Assembly: GCA_905235575.1 (NCBI GenBank)
Contig: CAJOLZ010000009.1
Location: forward strand, 20,155-84,154
Length of the DNA stretch: 64,000 bases
DNA from: an uncultured Bacteroidaceae bacterium
GTDB taxonomy: Bacteria; Bacteroidota; Bacteroidia; Bacteroidales; Bacteroidaceae
Reading direction: 5' to 3'
Part shown: piece after piece, positions 1-8,109 of the stretch
Layout: the number at the start of each line of letters is the position of its first letter
Numbering within the stretch: position 1 is the stretch's first letter
Notes under the pieces: generated by a model
Told to the model about the DNA's origin: nothing
Databases searched by the model: none
What the model saw: the letters and a program-made list of their open reading frames with translations, nothing else
Program-made: the position numbers and the translations under genes

Positions 1-468
1 GTCGATGATGCCGTGTTCGTCGACCGATGGCGCTGTTTGCTGTTCATCTTCGGGCGCAGTCTGCAGAAGATAGCTTATGTAGTCTTGTGTGGCATCGACA
101 GCTATTGGACGATGAGAGGGCTGGGGTTCTTCGGGTACTGTGTTGAGGAAAGTGTCGATGAGTTGCTCGGCTGTGTCGTCGGTTTGTTTGTCCTCGTCAG
201 CTATCGTATAGCGGAGGCGTGCAGGATCGTTCTGATAGTTCTTCTCTTCGATGAGACGGAAGATGGCTTGCCGGTTAGGCACGAGGGGGGCGCTGCGACG
301 CAGTTCGGCATCGAAGGTGGTGTCGTGCTGACGGTGCAGAGCCTGGAGCAGGAGGATTCGGGCCGAGTGATTGTAGGGGTACCGCTGTACGGCGGTGCGC
401 AGCTGCGCGATGGCTTGCTGGTCCATCGTGTCGGGCTTGCGGATGTATTCGGTCAGTCGGCGTTGCAT
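1..468 (-). CDS. Hypothetical protein, cut by window edge
   Basis: An open frame of 156 codons starts at an ATG at 468 and runs off the left edge without a stop, so the C-terminus is missing. The N-terminal half reads like a short helical repeat (residues about 15-70, rich in Leu, Arg and Gln) and could be TPR-like. The rest is acidic and Pro/Gln-rich. It starts 23 bases after lptE ends, on the same strand, so it is probably the next gene of that operon. From memory, Bacteroides genomes often carry a TPR-like gene after this lptE, which fits. The function is unknown. Confidence 0.7.
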   Translation of the reverse strand, partial: MQRRLTEYIRKPDTMDQQAIAQLRTAVQRYPYNHSARILLLQALHRQHDTTFDAELRRSAPLVPNRQAIFRLIEEKNYQNDPARLRYTIADEDKQTDDTAEQLIDTFLNTVPEEPQPSHRPIAVDATQDYISYLLQTAPEDEQQTAPSVDEHGIID

Positions 469-491
469 TGTCTTCCTCGGGCTATATGTGC

Positions 492-1010
492 TTACCAGTT
501 TGCGACGGTAGCATTGAAGATTTGTTCGGTGATGTCTTTCGACATCTGGTTTACGAGTTCCTCTTGTACGGCTGTCAACTGTTGCGAAGCTTCGTAGTCT
601 GCTGTTGCGGAGAACTGTCTCTCGAAGTCTTCATCGTGGTTCGCGTTGTTCACAAAACGCACGTTTACGGTGAGTTTCAGCTGTACCTGACTGCTGTATC
701 CGTCGCTTGAAATGGATTTGTTGAACTGGTCGAAGCCAACGATCTCGCCTGCCAGTTGGAGGTCGCCGTTTTTCTTCACCTGCCGCAGTTTGGTCTGATG
801 CGCGTAGATGTCGGTGAGCTTTGTCTGGAATATGCTCTGCATGGGCGGCCATACGTAGGCACTGCGGATGGGGAAGTTGTCAATCTGTATGGTTTTGGTC
901 TTTGTATAGTCGATGCTGGCACCATTGAAACGGTACTCCACCTTGCAGGCGGCCAGCAGGCACAGGACAGTGAGGCTGGCAAGAACGATAATCTTACTCC
1001 TCGATGCCAT
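492..1010 (-). CDS. lptE: LptE family lipoprotein (LPS assembly)
   Basis: A 172-aa protein with a lipoprotein signal: a hydrophobic stretch ends in LLAAC, with the lipidated Cys at residue 22. The mature part begins KVEYRFNGASIDY and continues into the IQIDNFPIRSA region seen in Bacteroidetes LptE-like proteins. The family is thought to plug and support LptD at the outer membrane. The gene overlaps the end of the sigma-54 activator gene by 17 bases, so the two are probably translated from one message. An LptD homologue lies far away at 37449-40298. Assignment rests on the N-terminal pattern and on gene order. Confidence 0.85.
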   Translation of the reverse strand: MASRSKIIVLASLTVLCLLAACKVEYRFNGASIDYTKTKTIQIDNFPIRSAYVWPPMQSIFQTKLTDIYAHQTKLRQVKKNGDLQLAGEIVGFDQFNKSISSDGYSSQVQLKLTVNVRFVNNANHDEDFERQFSATADYEASQQLTAVQEELVNQMSKDITEQIFNATVANW

Positions 1011-2250
1011 AGTCCTTGATTTTCCGATAAAGTGTACGTTCGCTGATGCCTAGGTCTTCGGCTGCTGCCTTCCGACGATAATGTGAGCGTTGCAGTGCCT
1101 TGATGATGTTGCGTTTTTCCATCTCGAAGAGGTTCAGATTCTCGTCTTCGACTATCTCCTCTGCGGTCTGTATCTCCTCTTCCACAGGGCGCGCCTGATT
1201 TTCTTCTGTGGGTTGTACAGTCCGGCTGGTCACGGTGAAGGTGGCAGGTGGTGTGGGCGAAGTCTTGATGGCTGGCGGCAGTGGTGTGGTCTTCTGTGGA
1301 ACGTCGGCCTGAACAATGGCCTTCAGTTCGTTCACCTCGTTTCGCAGTTCCATCACGGCTCGTGCCAGCCACTTTATCTCGTTCTCGTAGTCATGGCCTC
1401 CCGTGTTGCTCTTTCCTGTGGCGATGGGGGCGATGCTTGTATCCTCGTCGGAGTTCGGAACGATGCCGAGCTTTGCAAGTACTTCGGGTGTGATGCTTCG
1501 TTCTTGGGAGAGAATGTTCAGCTGTTCCGTGACGTTTAGCAACTGTCGGATGTTTCCGGGCCATTTGTAGTGGTTCACCACTTCCTCTGCCTTCGTGGTC
1601 AGGCGGATGGGCTCGGGAATGTTGTATTTGGCAGCTGTGTCGAGCGCAAACTTCTTGAACAGCAGGACGGCATCTCCGTGGCGGTCGCGCAGTGGCGGCA
1701 GCTTGATGTTGATGGTGCAGAGACGATAATAGAGGTCTTCGCGGAAACGTCCTTCGCGGATTGCGCTGGGGATGTCAACGTTGGTGGCAGCCACGATGCG
1801 TGCATTGGTATGACGAGGCTCGTTGCTCCCGACGCGAATGTATTCGCCGGTTTCCAGTACGCGCAGCAGTCGGGCTTGGGTGCTCAAGGGCAGTTCGCCT
1901 ACTTCGTCCAGAAAGAGTGTGCCGCCGTCGGCTGCTCCGAAATATCCTTCGTGCTCACCGATGGCACTGGTAAAAGCACCCTTTTCATGTCCGAAGAGTT
2001 CGCTGTCGATGGTCCCTTCGGGAATGCTTCCGCAGTTGATGGCAATGTATCGTTTGTTCTTTCGCAGACTGTTGTCGTGGATGATTCGCGGAATGACCTC
2101 TTTTCCTACGCCGCTCTCACCCTGAATGAGCACAGAGAGGTCTGTGCGGGCCACCTGTACGGCGGTGCTCAATGCCTCGTCGAGCGCTTCGTCGCGCCCT
2201 ACGATGCCATAGCGTAGTTTCAGTTGTCTTAGGTCGATATCGTTTCTCAT
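994..2250 (-). CDS. Sigma-54-dependent transcriptional activator without receiver domain
   Basis: A 418-aa protein. The AAA+ domain starts almost at the N-terminus, with Walker A GESGVGKE at residues 44-51 and Walker B LFLDEVGEL at 112-120. The C-terminus is a Fis-type helix-turn-helix (about 380-418, RRKAAAEDLGISERTLYRKI). There is no response-regulator or other sensor domain ahead of the AAA+ core. A charged, Pro/Thr-rich linker occupies roughly 270-360. The sigma-54 contact loop reads GAFTSA (residues 91-96), where GAFTGA is usual. The protein should activate RpoN promoters, constitutively or through an unseen partner. A -7 element lies just upstream at 2280-2287. Confidence 0.9.
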   Translation of the reverse strand: MRNDIDLRQLKLRYGIVGRDEALDEALSTAVQVARTDLSVLIQGESGVGKEVIPRIIHDNSLRKNKRYIAINCGSIPEGTIDSELFGHEKGAFTSAIGEHEGYFGAADGGTLFLDEVGELPLSTQARLLRVLETGEYIRVGSNEPRHTNARIVAATNVDIPSAIREGRFREDLYYRLCTINIKLPPLRDRHGDAVLLFKKFALDTAAKYNIPEPIRLTTKAEEVVNHYKWPGNIRQLLNVTEQLNILSQERSITPEVLAKLGIVPNSDEDTSIAPIATGKSNTGGHDYENEIKWLARAVMELRNEVNELKAIVQADVPQKTTPLPPAIKTSPTPPATFTVTSRTVQPTEENQARPVEEEIQTAEEIVEDENLNLFEMEKRNIIKALQRSHYRRKAAAEDLGISERTLYRKIKDYGIEE

Positions 2251-2279
2251 TCCATGTACAGATGTGTCTCTTCGGCGTG

Positions 2280-2287
2280 CAAAGTTA
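2280..2287 (-). promoter_or_regulatory. Promoter -7 element for the sigma-54 activator gene
   Basis: TAACTTTG on the minus strand matches the Bacteroidetes -7 consensus TAnnTTTG and lies 29 bases before the start codon. I do not see a good TTTG at the -33 spacing, so this is a half-match. Confidence 0.5.
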
Positions 2288-2360
2288 CGCCTTTTTCCCG
2301 ATATTCAGTGCTTTGTGGACCTTCTTTCTTGGGGAAAGCCTGTGTGTCCTTGACTTAAAT

Positions 2361-3356
2361 CTATTCCGCAGGTGCACTTCGTCGGTTGTCTTCGCGCTTG
2401 TCGTGGAAAAGTTTGGGCAGAGGGTTGGCATGTGCTTCGTCATAGTCTTGACGATTGCGCAGAATGTCGGTAACCGTATATATGGCATTGCAGAACGATG
2501 TGATGTTTGCCTCGCCCTTACCTGCTTTGGCAAGTTCGGCATCCTGTACTGGGGCTGATGTCAGTGCGTCCCCCGAAATGTGAAGCTTGACAGCAAAATC
2601 CGATGTGAGCAACTTGAAGGGTACATAGCCCTGGTCGTGATAGAGTGCCAGTATGGCATCGTAGTGGCTGTAGGCTTCTGTACCGAAGATGGATTCGGCC
2701 GAGAGCGGTCCCATGGCCAGAATGTGCTTCTCGGAAGCCTTGGCAATGACAGGCTTCAGTATTTCCTCTTCTTCGTGTCCGGGTTCGGGATTGAGGGCGA
2801 GCACGGCGATGCGCGGTCCCGAGATGGCGAAGTCACGCTTCAGAACCTTGTCCAGCGCCTCCAGTTTTGCGGTCAACAGTTCTTCGGTGATGTTCTTCCC
2901 AACCTCATTCATAGGCTGCTGATCTGTAACAAACGCAATCTTCATGCGTTCGTTTATGAGCAGGGTCAGTCCGTCGCTTTCTGCGATGTCATCACCAGGA
3001 GCCATCACTTGGGCATCGAAACATTTTTCGGCATAGTCACGTCGTGCTGCTTCTATACTGATGGTCGTCGCGTTGTCTGCTTCTGGTGTTTTCTGTCCGA
3101 GTTCCACCTTCACTTCATCCTGAATACATTCCATCAGGTTGAGTCGTCCGTCCTGAGCGTCCTCGGCTTTCTGGATGGTGGCGAAGTTGGTGGTCAGACC
3201 CATCGACTTGCGATGGTACGAGGCCACTTTGGGACTTCCGTAAACGATGGGAGTGCACATTTCGAGCAGTGTGGGTTCTTCAAATGCTTTCAGTATCACT
3301 TCGTAGCCCACGCCGTTTGTGTAGCCGTGTGTGATTCCTATTTTAATCTTTTCCAT
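2361..3356 (-). CDS. PdxA-family protein with degenerate active site
   Basis: A 331-aa protein whose start at 3356 was chosen because the homology begins there (MEKIKIGITHGYTNGVGYEV). It aligns along its length with 4-hydroxythreonine-4-phosphate dehydrogenase, the NAD-dependent enzyme of pyridoxal-phosphate synthesis. The motif YHDQG (239-243) with the third metal His is kept. The first metal His, normally in TTHLPL, is replaced (TDQQPM, 144-149). The second, normally in LNPHAG, is replaced by Glu (LNPEPG, 188-193). The substrate motif GHTE is missing. The C-terminal loop RTSPDHGTA is scrambled. Metal binding and catalysis are therefore doubtful. It sits four bases after the DUF4837 gene, in the rlmN operon. 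No other pyridoxal gene is visible nearby. Confidence 0.8.
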   Translation of the reverse strand: MEKIKIGITHGYTNGVGYEVILKAFEEPTLLEMCTPIVYGSPKVASYHRKSMGLTTNFATIQKAEDAQDGRLNLMECIQDEVKVELGQKTPEADNATTISIEAARRDYAEKCFDAQVMAPGDDIAESDGLTLLINERMKIAFVTDQQPMNEVGKNITEELLTAKLEALDKVLKRDFAISGPRIAVLALNPEPGHEEEEILKPVIAKASEKHILAMGPLSAESIFGTEAYSHYDAILALYHDQGYVPFKLLTSDFAVKLHISGDALTSAPVQDAELAKAGKGEANITSFCNAIYTVTDILRNRQDYDEAHANPLPKLFHDKREDNRRSAPAE

Positions 3357-3360
3357 TGCG

Positions 3361-4413
3361 TTATTGTTTTGTATCTGTTTCGGTTTTCTTTTCTTCGTCC
3401 ACGCCAGTCTCAATTTCCAGAGAGTATTGCTCCTCTGGCAGTTGCAGTGTATAGAGTGAACCTTCGAGTCGGCGCATCAGTCCGCGTTTCATCTTTTCGG
3501 GGGCATACACAAAGCCTTCCACCACTACTACGCGGTTGCTTTCCTTGTCCACACGGCTGTGGCTCACGAAGGGACCTCCCATGCCATCGTTCCGCATTAT
3601 CCACAGTCCGCGTATTTCCAATGCGTAGTCGCCGTGTACTACGATAGGCTTCACGTCGGTATAGAGCGTGTCGGTCTGCATATACATCCCTTCCCGCTCG
3701 CCAGGCAGGTTCTCGCGCATCACTGAGTCGCGCTTGTTCAGCACATACTCTTTTGTGAATGTCTGCGGACCTTCGTATTCGTAGCTGTACATACAGATGT
3801 TTTCGAGGCCCGATGCTGTGTTGTTGCTGGTCCAGAAGAAGTTCTCGCCAGTTTTATAGCTTTTCAGCTCGTCGGGCGCAAACATCCGGCATGCGAATTT
3901 CTGCCATGCCAGGTCGTTTGTCACCTTCGAGTGTTTCTTCTCCAGTTGCTTGATGAGTCGGTTCATCTCGGTCTTCGTCAGGAAGTCCACGATGTCTTGC
4001 CTGTGGTCTACACAGTATTGCCGCAGGTCTTCCTCGCTCGGCGAGTTGAATGTCAGCACAATCTGGTCTTTGGCATACTTGTCGCGCATGAACTTCAGTC
4101 GTGTCTGCGTGAATTGTTTCGGGTCGATGTTTATCATAATCAGGTTGCGGAAGATGCGCAGTGCCTGGTCGAATCTCCGAGGTTCGGCTTGCGATATGCG
4201 GAAGGAGCGTTCCGATTGCGGCAGGCCGGGTACGTCGGTATCCAGCACGTCGAAGAGGGCTCTTCCGGCGGGAGCCTCCCACAGTTTGTTGTCTATGATT
4301 ACCAGCACTTCATAGGGACGTCCGCTGGCCATCGGATAAATCATGCCTTTCTGGCAACTGCTGGCCATGCAGAGTAGCAATGCCAGTCCGAGGATTGTCT
4401 TTGAGGCTTTCAT
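3361..4413 (-). CDS. DUF4837 family lipoprotein
   Basis: A 350-aa protein. The start at 4413 is preferred because a lipoprotein signal follows directly (GLALLLCMASSC, Cys at 20). Its ATG overlaps the rlmN stop in the four bases ATGA, a sign of coupled translation. The mature part begins with the GRPYEVLVIIDNKLWE pattern of DUF4837, a Bacteroidetes family of unknown function. The protein should sit in the periplasm or be membrane-anchored. The C-terminus is acidic and Lys-rich (about the last 20 residues). The operon is rlmN, this gene, then the PdxA homologue. Confidence 0.88.
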   Translation of the reverse strand: MKASKTILGLALLLCMASSCQKGMIYPMASGRPYEVLVIIDNKLWEAPAGRALFDVLDTDVPGLPQSERSFRISQAEPRRFDQALRIFRNLIMINIDPKQFTQTRLKFMRDKYAKDQIVLTFNSPSEEDLRQYCVDHRQDIVDFLTKTEMNRLIKQLEKKHSKVTNDLAWQKFACRMFAPDELKSYKTGENFFWTSNNTASGLENICMYSYEYEGPQTFTKEYVLNKRDSVMRENLPGEREGMYMQTDTLYTDVKPIVVHGDYALEIRGLWIMRNDGMGGPFVSHSRVDKESNRVVVVEGFVYAPEKMKRGLMRRLEGSLYTLQLPEEQYSLEIETGVDEEKKTETDTKQ

Positions 4414-5462
4414 ATTATTTTGTTTTCTTGTTTCTTTGCAGTATTCAGCAGTCCGCAGGCAGCCATGATATCTTCGCCGCGGCTGGTGCGTATGGTGGTG
4501 GTCACTCCGTGGGCTGTCAGGTAGTCTCTCATCCACGTCATCTTCTCTTCCGAGGCCCCCTTGTAGGGCGTGTCGGGGATGGTGTGGAAGCGTATCAGGT
4601 TCACGCGGCAAGCCATTGCGCCCAGCAGTCGTGCCAATTCACGGGCATGTCGCGGCATGTCGTTCAGCCCTTCGAAGACGATATATTCGAAGCTCAGCCG
4701 TCGTTGGTGGCTCCAGTCGTGTTTCTTCAGCAGTGCGATGAAGTCTGTCAGACTGTAAGCATTCTCGGCTGGCATGGCAGCACGTCGCTCGTCGGGGAAG
4801 GGGTTGTGCAGACTTATGGCCAGGTGACATTCGCTCTCTGCGAGGAAGCGTTCCAGTCCCGGTGCCACACCCACTGTCGATACGGTGATGCGTTTCGGGC
4901 TCCACGCCCATCCATATTCGGCTGTCAGCAGTCGCGTGGCCTTGAGCACAGCATCCAGATTGTCCATCGGTTCGCCCTGACCCATGAAGACCACGTTTGT
5001 CAGTCGTTCGCGTTCGGGCAGCGAATAGAGTTGGTTCAGTATGTCGCGTACGCTCAGGTTTCCTTCGAAGCCTTGGCGTGCTGTCATGCAGAAGCGGCAT
5101 CCCATTCGGCATCCTATCTGCGAACTCACGCAGAGGGTGCCTCGTTCTCCGTCGGGGATGAACACCGTCTCCACGGTTCTCCCGTTTTCGGTGGGGAAGA
5201 GGTATTTCACCGTTCCGTCCGTGCTGCGTTGGCAGTCCGTGGGGGCGGCCATGCCCACTTCGTATAGTGTAGCCAGCGTCTCGCGGCCTTTCTTGGGCAG
5301 GTCGGTCATCATCCCGATGTCGTTCACTCCGCGCACATACAGCCACCGCGCCATCTGCTTTCCGGCATAGGCAGGCAACCCCACCTCTGCGGCAACGTCT
5401 TTCAGCTCGTCTACTGTCAGACCCAGCAGTGCTTTCTTCGTCTTCAAATCTTTCACGCCCAT
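4410..5462 (-). CDS. rlmN: 23S rRNA (adenine(2503)-C(2))-methyltransferase RlmN
   Basis: A 350-aa radical-SAM enzyme that methylates A2503 of 23S rRNA, and A37 of some tRNAs in studied species. The cluster motif CRMGCRFC gives the expected CX3CX2C pattern. The C-terminal GEDIMAACGLL carries the second catalytic Cys that forms the methyl-transfer intermediate. Length is normal for the family. It heads a three-gene minus-strand operon and ends in an ATGA overlap with the DUF4837 gene. A TATTTTTG -7 element lies just upstream near 5465-5472. Confidence 0.96.
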   Translation of the reverse strand: MGVKDLKTKKALLGLTVDELKDVAAEVGLPAYAGKQMARWLYVRGVNDIGMMTDLPKKGRETLATLYEVGMAAPTDCQRSTDGTVKYLFPTENGRTVETVFIPDGERGTLCVSSQIGCRMGCRFCMTARQGFEGNLSVRDILNQLYSLPERERLTNVVFMGQGEPMDNLDAVLKATRLLTAEYGWAWSPKRITVSTVGVAPGLERFLAESECHLAISLHNPFPDERRAAMPAENAYSLTDFIALLKKHDWSHQRRLSFEYIVFEGLNDMPRHARELARLLGAMACRVNLIRFHTIPDTPYKGASEEKMTWMRDYLTAHGVTTTIRTSRGEDIMAACGLLNTAKKQENKII

Positions 5463-5574
5463 TTATCATGCAAAAATACTCTTTTTTGTCGAATAAGACG
5501 GCCTCGTCGCTCCGAAAAACGCATTTTTAAGGTTTATTCACACTCGCCCGGATGCGGCTTTCGCTTATAAATGT

Positions 5575-5582
5575 TAACTTTA
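5575..5582 (+). promoter_or_regulatory. Probable -7 element for the GH109 gene
   Basis: TAACTTTA is one base off the TAnnTTTG consensus and lies 43 bases before the ATG at 5626. No convincing -33 TTTG is seen. The 163-bp gap 5463-5625 holds this promoter and the opposing rlmN promoter, and nothing else that I recognise. Confidence 0.4.
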
Positions 5583-5625
5583 CGTCGGAAAAACAATCAA
5601 AACGGAATACTTATATTTTCAGACT

Positions 5626-7206
5626 ATGAAACAGCTTTCTTACATTATCTCCGTCGTACTCCTGCTTTTGTGTGGTGCCTGTCTGCTTTTGGCTCAGAGC
5701 CATTCTCCTTCCACACAGTGGCACTGGGACGAAGGCACCATCGTCATCGATACGCCCTCCCGTCCTGCCGGTCAGCAACACGCCGTGGGTCTCACAGCCC
5801 CGCGCCTCTCCACCGTGCGTGTGGGTTTTGTCGGATTGGGTATGCGTGGACCCGGTGCAGTGAGTCGTTTTACCTACATACCGGGCGTTCAGATTGTGGC
5901 ACTCTGTGACTACGAGGAAAAGCGTGCCCAGGCTTGCCAGCAATACCTGCGCAAGGCAGGTTTGCCACCTGCCGTCGTATATAGCGGTGCCGACGGATAC
6001 AAGGCGCTCTGCAAACGTGACGACATCGACCTCGTATATGTGGCTACCGACTGGATGCATCATTTCCCCGTGGCTAAGTGTGCGCTCGAGAACGGCAAGC
6101 ACGTGGCGGTGGAAGTGCCCAGTGCCATGAACCTCGAGCAGTGCTGGGCGTTGGTGAACCTCTGCGAGTCGACCCGCAAGCACTGCATGATACTCGAGAA
6201 CTGCTGCTACGACTGGTACGAGATGACGGCACTCAACATGGCCCAGCAGGGCGTTTTCGGAGAGATACTGCGTGCCGAAGGTGCCTATATCCATAACCTC
6301 TCGCCTTTCTGGGACGCCTATTGGAAGAACCCCGACGGCAGCGACCCCGACCGCCTCGGATGGCGACTGAAATACAACATGGAGAACCGCGGCGACGTGT
6401 ATGCCACACACGGGCTGGGGCCTGTGGCACAGGCCATGAACATACACCGTGGCGACCGCTTCACGACACTGGTGGCCATGGATACGAAGAGCGTGGTGGG
6501 ACGACAGTTGGTGGAGGAGCGGACGGGCCGCGACTGCCCTGAGTTCCGCAACGGAGACCACACCACCACCCTCATACGTACGGCTCAAGGCAAGGTGGTG
6601 GAAATTCAGCACGACGTCCTGACCTATGCGCCCTACAATCGCCTCTACAAGCTCTATGGCTCGAAGGGCTACGCCACCAAGTATCCCGAACCGCACTATG
6701 CCCTCGCCGGCAGTGCCATGAAGAGTACGGGCATCCCGCAGATCGACCAGCTGGACACACACACTTTCATGTCCGACGCACAACAGGCCGAACTCGAGGC
6801 CAAGTATCAGCATCCCATACTGAAATACTACGGCGAGGTGGCGAAGCAGGTGGGTGGCCACGGCGGAATGGACTTCATCATGGACTCGCGCCTCGTCTAT
6901 TGCCTCCAGAATGGCCTGCCGCTCGACATCGATGTCTATGACCTGGCCGAGTGGTGTGCTCTGGCCGAGCTGGGTGCTCTCAGCATGGACCATAATAATG
7001 CCGCCGTGCAGTTCCCCGACTTCACCCGTGGATATTGGGACCTTCAGAAGCAGTTTTCGCATGCCTACGCCTCGGCCGAAGATGAGGCTGCATCAAGGGC
7101 GGCCGCTGAAGCCAGCACCGAGGCCCAGAAGGCGATGACGGCCCAGCAGAAACTGTGGGAGAAATACGATAAGGAACGCGCTCGCGTGCAGAAAAAGAAA
7201 AAATAG
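5626..7206 (+). CDS. Secreted GH109 family (Gfo/Idh/MocA-fold) glycosidase
   Basis: A 526-aa protein with an N-terminal signal sequence (about 1-24). The NAD-binding Rossmann motif GFVGLGMRG lies at 67-75. The central part carries the strongly conserved GH109 stretches ENCCYDWYEMTALNMAQQGV and DVYATHGLGPVAQ, and HGGMDFIMDSRLVYC follows. GH109 enzymes cleave alpha-N-acetylgalactosamine by an NAD-dependent oxidation/elimination route. That substrate is the known family activity and is not shown here. The last 40 residues are Ala/Glu/Lys-rich and end in a Lys run, an extension beyond the usual domain. The gene stands alone and is transcribed away from rlmN. Confidence 0.9.
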   Translation: MKQLSYIISVVLLLLCGACLLLAQSHSPSTQWHWDEGTIVIDTPSRPAGQQHAVGLTAPRLSTVRVGFVGLGMRGPGAVSRFTYIPGVQIVALCDYEEKRAQACQQYLRKAGLPPAVVYSGADGYKALCKRDDIDLVYVATDWMHHFPVAKCALENGKHVAVEVPSAMNLEQCWALVNLCESTRKHCMILENCCYDWYEMTALNMAQQGVFGEILRAEGAYIHNLSPFWDAYWKNPDGSDPDRLGWRLKYNMENRGDVYATHGLGPVAQAMNIHRGDRFTTLVAMDTKSVVGRQLVEERTGRDCPEFRNGDHTTTLIRTAQGKVVEIQHDVLTYAPYNRLYKLYGSKGYATKYPEPHYALAGSAMKSTGIPQIDQLDTHTFMSDAQQAELEAKYQHPILKYYGEVAKQVGGHGGMDFIMDSRLVYCLQNGLPLDIDVYDLAEWCALAELGALSMDHNNAAVQFPDFTRGYWDLQKQFSHAYASAEDEAASRAAAEASTEAQKAMTAQQKLWEKYDKERARVQKKKK

Positions 7207-7253
7207 GGGCGAGGTTTTGTTCTGAATTCGGAAGATGGGAGACTTCTTTCGCT

Positions 7254-7546
7254 TGCGAGGGGTGTCTCGGACGGGCATGAGATGCAGTGAGAATGGATGG
7301 CCTACGCTGCGTTGCTGTGAAGTGTGGATTTCGACAGAATTCTAAGCGTCTGATTTACAGCGCTCCGATTTTCTGCATCATTTTCCTCTCGCCCGACATT
7401 TTCCCTCCGAAATGCACTTCTTCCGAAAACGCAGCGTGCTGCGACGGGCGTCGCAACGTGGTGCGACAGTCTGCGGAACACACCGAATTGCCGTTTCTCG
7501 AACTTCGGAACGAAATACGACAAACTGGGTGTAAGGATTATTTGCG
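7254..7546 (+). repeat. Dispersed intergenic element, long form, copy A
   Basis: This is the most diverged of four long copies of a repeat of about 290 bp in the window. Shared landmarks are a TGCGAGGGG-like left end, GTGAGAATGGATG at 7287, the 36-nt hairpin core at 7430-7465 and the right end GTAAGGATTATT. From 7287, 85 codons stay open and line up without indels with the other long copies. I treat it as a repeat and not as a gene. It lies between the GH109 gene and the riboswitch promoter. Confidence 0.7.
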
Positions 7547-7632
7547 TCCTCAGGCATCCGTCGAAGTGGAAGGCCTGCCGCTTAAATCCGCAGAAAAAGT
7601 GTCGCATGCTTGGCATTCTCGTCGAAATGGAG

Positions 7633-7640
7633 TAACTTTG
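7633..7640 (+). promoter_or_regulatory. Promoter -7 element driving the cobalamin riboswitch
   Basis: TAACTTTG matches the Bacteroidetes -7 consensus. A CTTG that resembles the -33 TTTG lies 20 bases upstream. Transcription would begin a few bases before the riboswitch, so this leader appears to be expressed on its own. Confidence 0.6.
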
Positions 7641-7644
7641 CATC

Positions 7645-7812
7645 GCAATTGGTTCGCTCCCCAGGGAGTGATTAAAAGGGAATGGGGTGAGAGTCCCCAA
7701 CTGTCCCGCAGCTGTAAGTCGTCCGTCGCAGAGATGGCAAACACAACGTCACTGAGATTTTTCGGGAAGACGTTTGCTACATCGACGACAAAGTCAGAAG
7801 ACCTGCCTTTTG
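7645..7812 (+). promoter_or_regulatory. Cobalamin (B12) riboswitch, orphan
   Basis: The leader shows the hallmarks of the cobalamin class in order. TTGGT lies near the 5' end and AAAAGGGAAT at 7674-7683. The sequence GGGGTGAGAGTCCCC follows. The B12 box ACTGTCCCGCAGCTGTAA is at 7700-7717. A variable arm comes next, and the closing GTCAGAAGACCTGCC is at 7793-7807. The family binds adenosyl- or other cobalamins and usually controls BtuB-type receptors or B12 genes in Bacteroidetes. No such gene follows. The next plus-strand frame is only 67 codons, and the next gene (8110) runs the other way. Confidence 0.9.
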
Positions 7813-7840
7813 CAGCGCTTCCACGCCTCTGGGGTTAGGC

Positions 7841-7856
7841 TAAGTCGCGCGACTTA
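7841..7856. repeat. 16-bp perfect palindrome after the riboswitch
   Basis: TAAGTCGCGCGACTTA is perfectly self-complementary and lies about 30 bases after the riboswitch. It is not followed by a T-run, so it does not look like an intrinsic terminator. It could be the expression-platform hairpin or a protein-binding site. Confidence 0.5.
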
Positions 7857-7885
7857 ACGAAAACAAATTGAAGAAAGAACCGCCG

Positions 7886-8089
7886 ATGGAGCTGACGTGC
7901 GCCGTCCCGTCCACTTTTTTCTGCGGTTCGCGGTGTAATTATCTCGATGCCGACCTCGCCGACTATGTCCTTCCTGTGCGTAGGACAAAACTATCTGCCT
8001 TTTTCGGCGAGCGGGCATCGGGATATTTTTCAAGCCATATCGGTACCCAGTACACTCATGTAAACCGGCTCATCGGGCTTGTCTGGAGA
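7886..8089 (+). CDS. Doubtful small ORF downstream of the riboswitch
   Basis: An ATG at 7886 opens 67 codons ending at a TAG at 8087-8089. The product is Cys- and aromatic-rich, has no signal peptide and resembles nothing I recognise. It overlaps a long imperfect stem (7946-7962 paired with 8003-8019). The open frame may be incidental to RNA structure, or a relic of a lost B12-regulated gene. It is listed because it is the only plus-strand frame the riboswitch could control. Confidence 0.2.
7946..8019 (+). ncRNA. Branched stem-loop behind the riboswitch
   Basis: GATGCC...CTCGCCGA (7946-7962) pairs with TCGGCGAG...GGCATC (8004-8019), leaving a small internal bulge. Inside it a second stem forms between GTCC (7967-7970) and GGAC (7983-7986). 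A short T-rich stretch (ATTTTT) follows the outer stem. It could end the riboswitch transcript, or belong to a regulatory RNA fused to the aptamer. No known RNA family was recognised. Confidence 0.4.
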
Positions 8090-8109
8090 TAGAACTTGGA
8101 TGTCAGTGC

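Noticed and set aside
5611..7062. 483-codon minus-strand frame opposite the GH109 gene
   Set aside because: The plus strand encodes a complete, strongly conserved GH109 enzyme. The antisense frame has no family features and arises from codon bias.
7287..7838. 183-codon plus-strand frame running through the riboswitch
   Set aside because: It crosses repeat copy A, the promoter and the aptamer. RNA elements explain the conservation.
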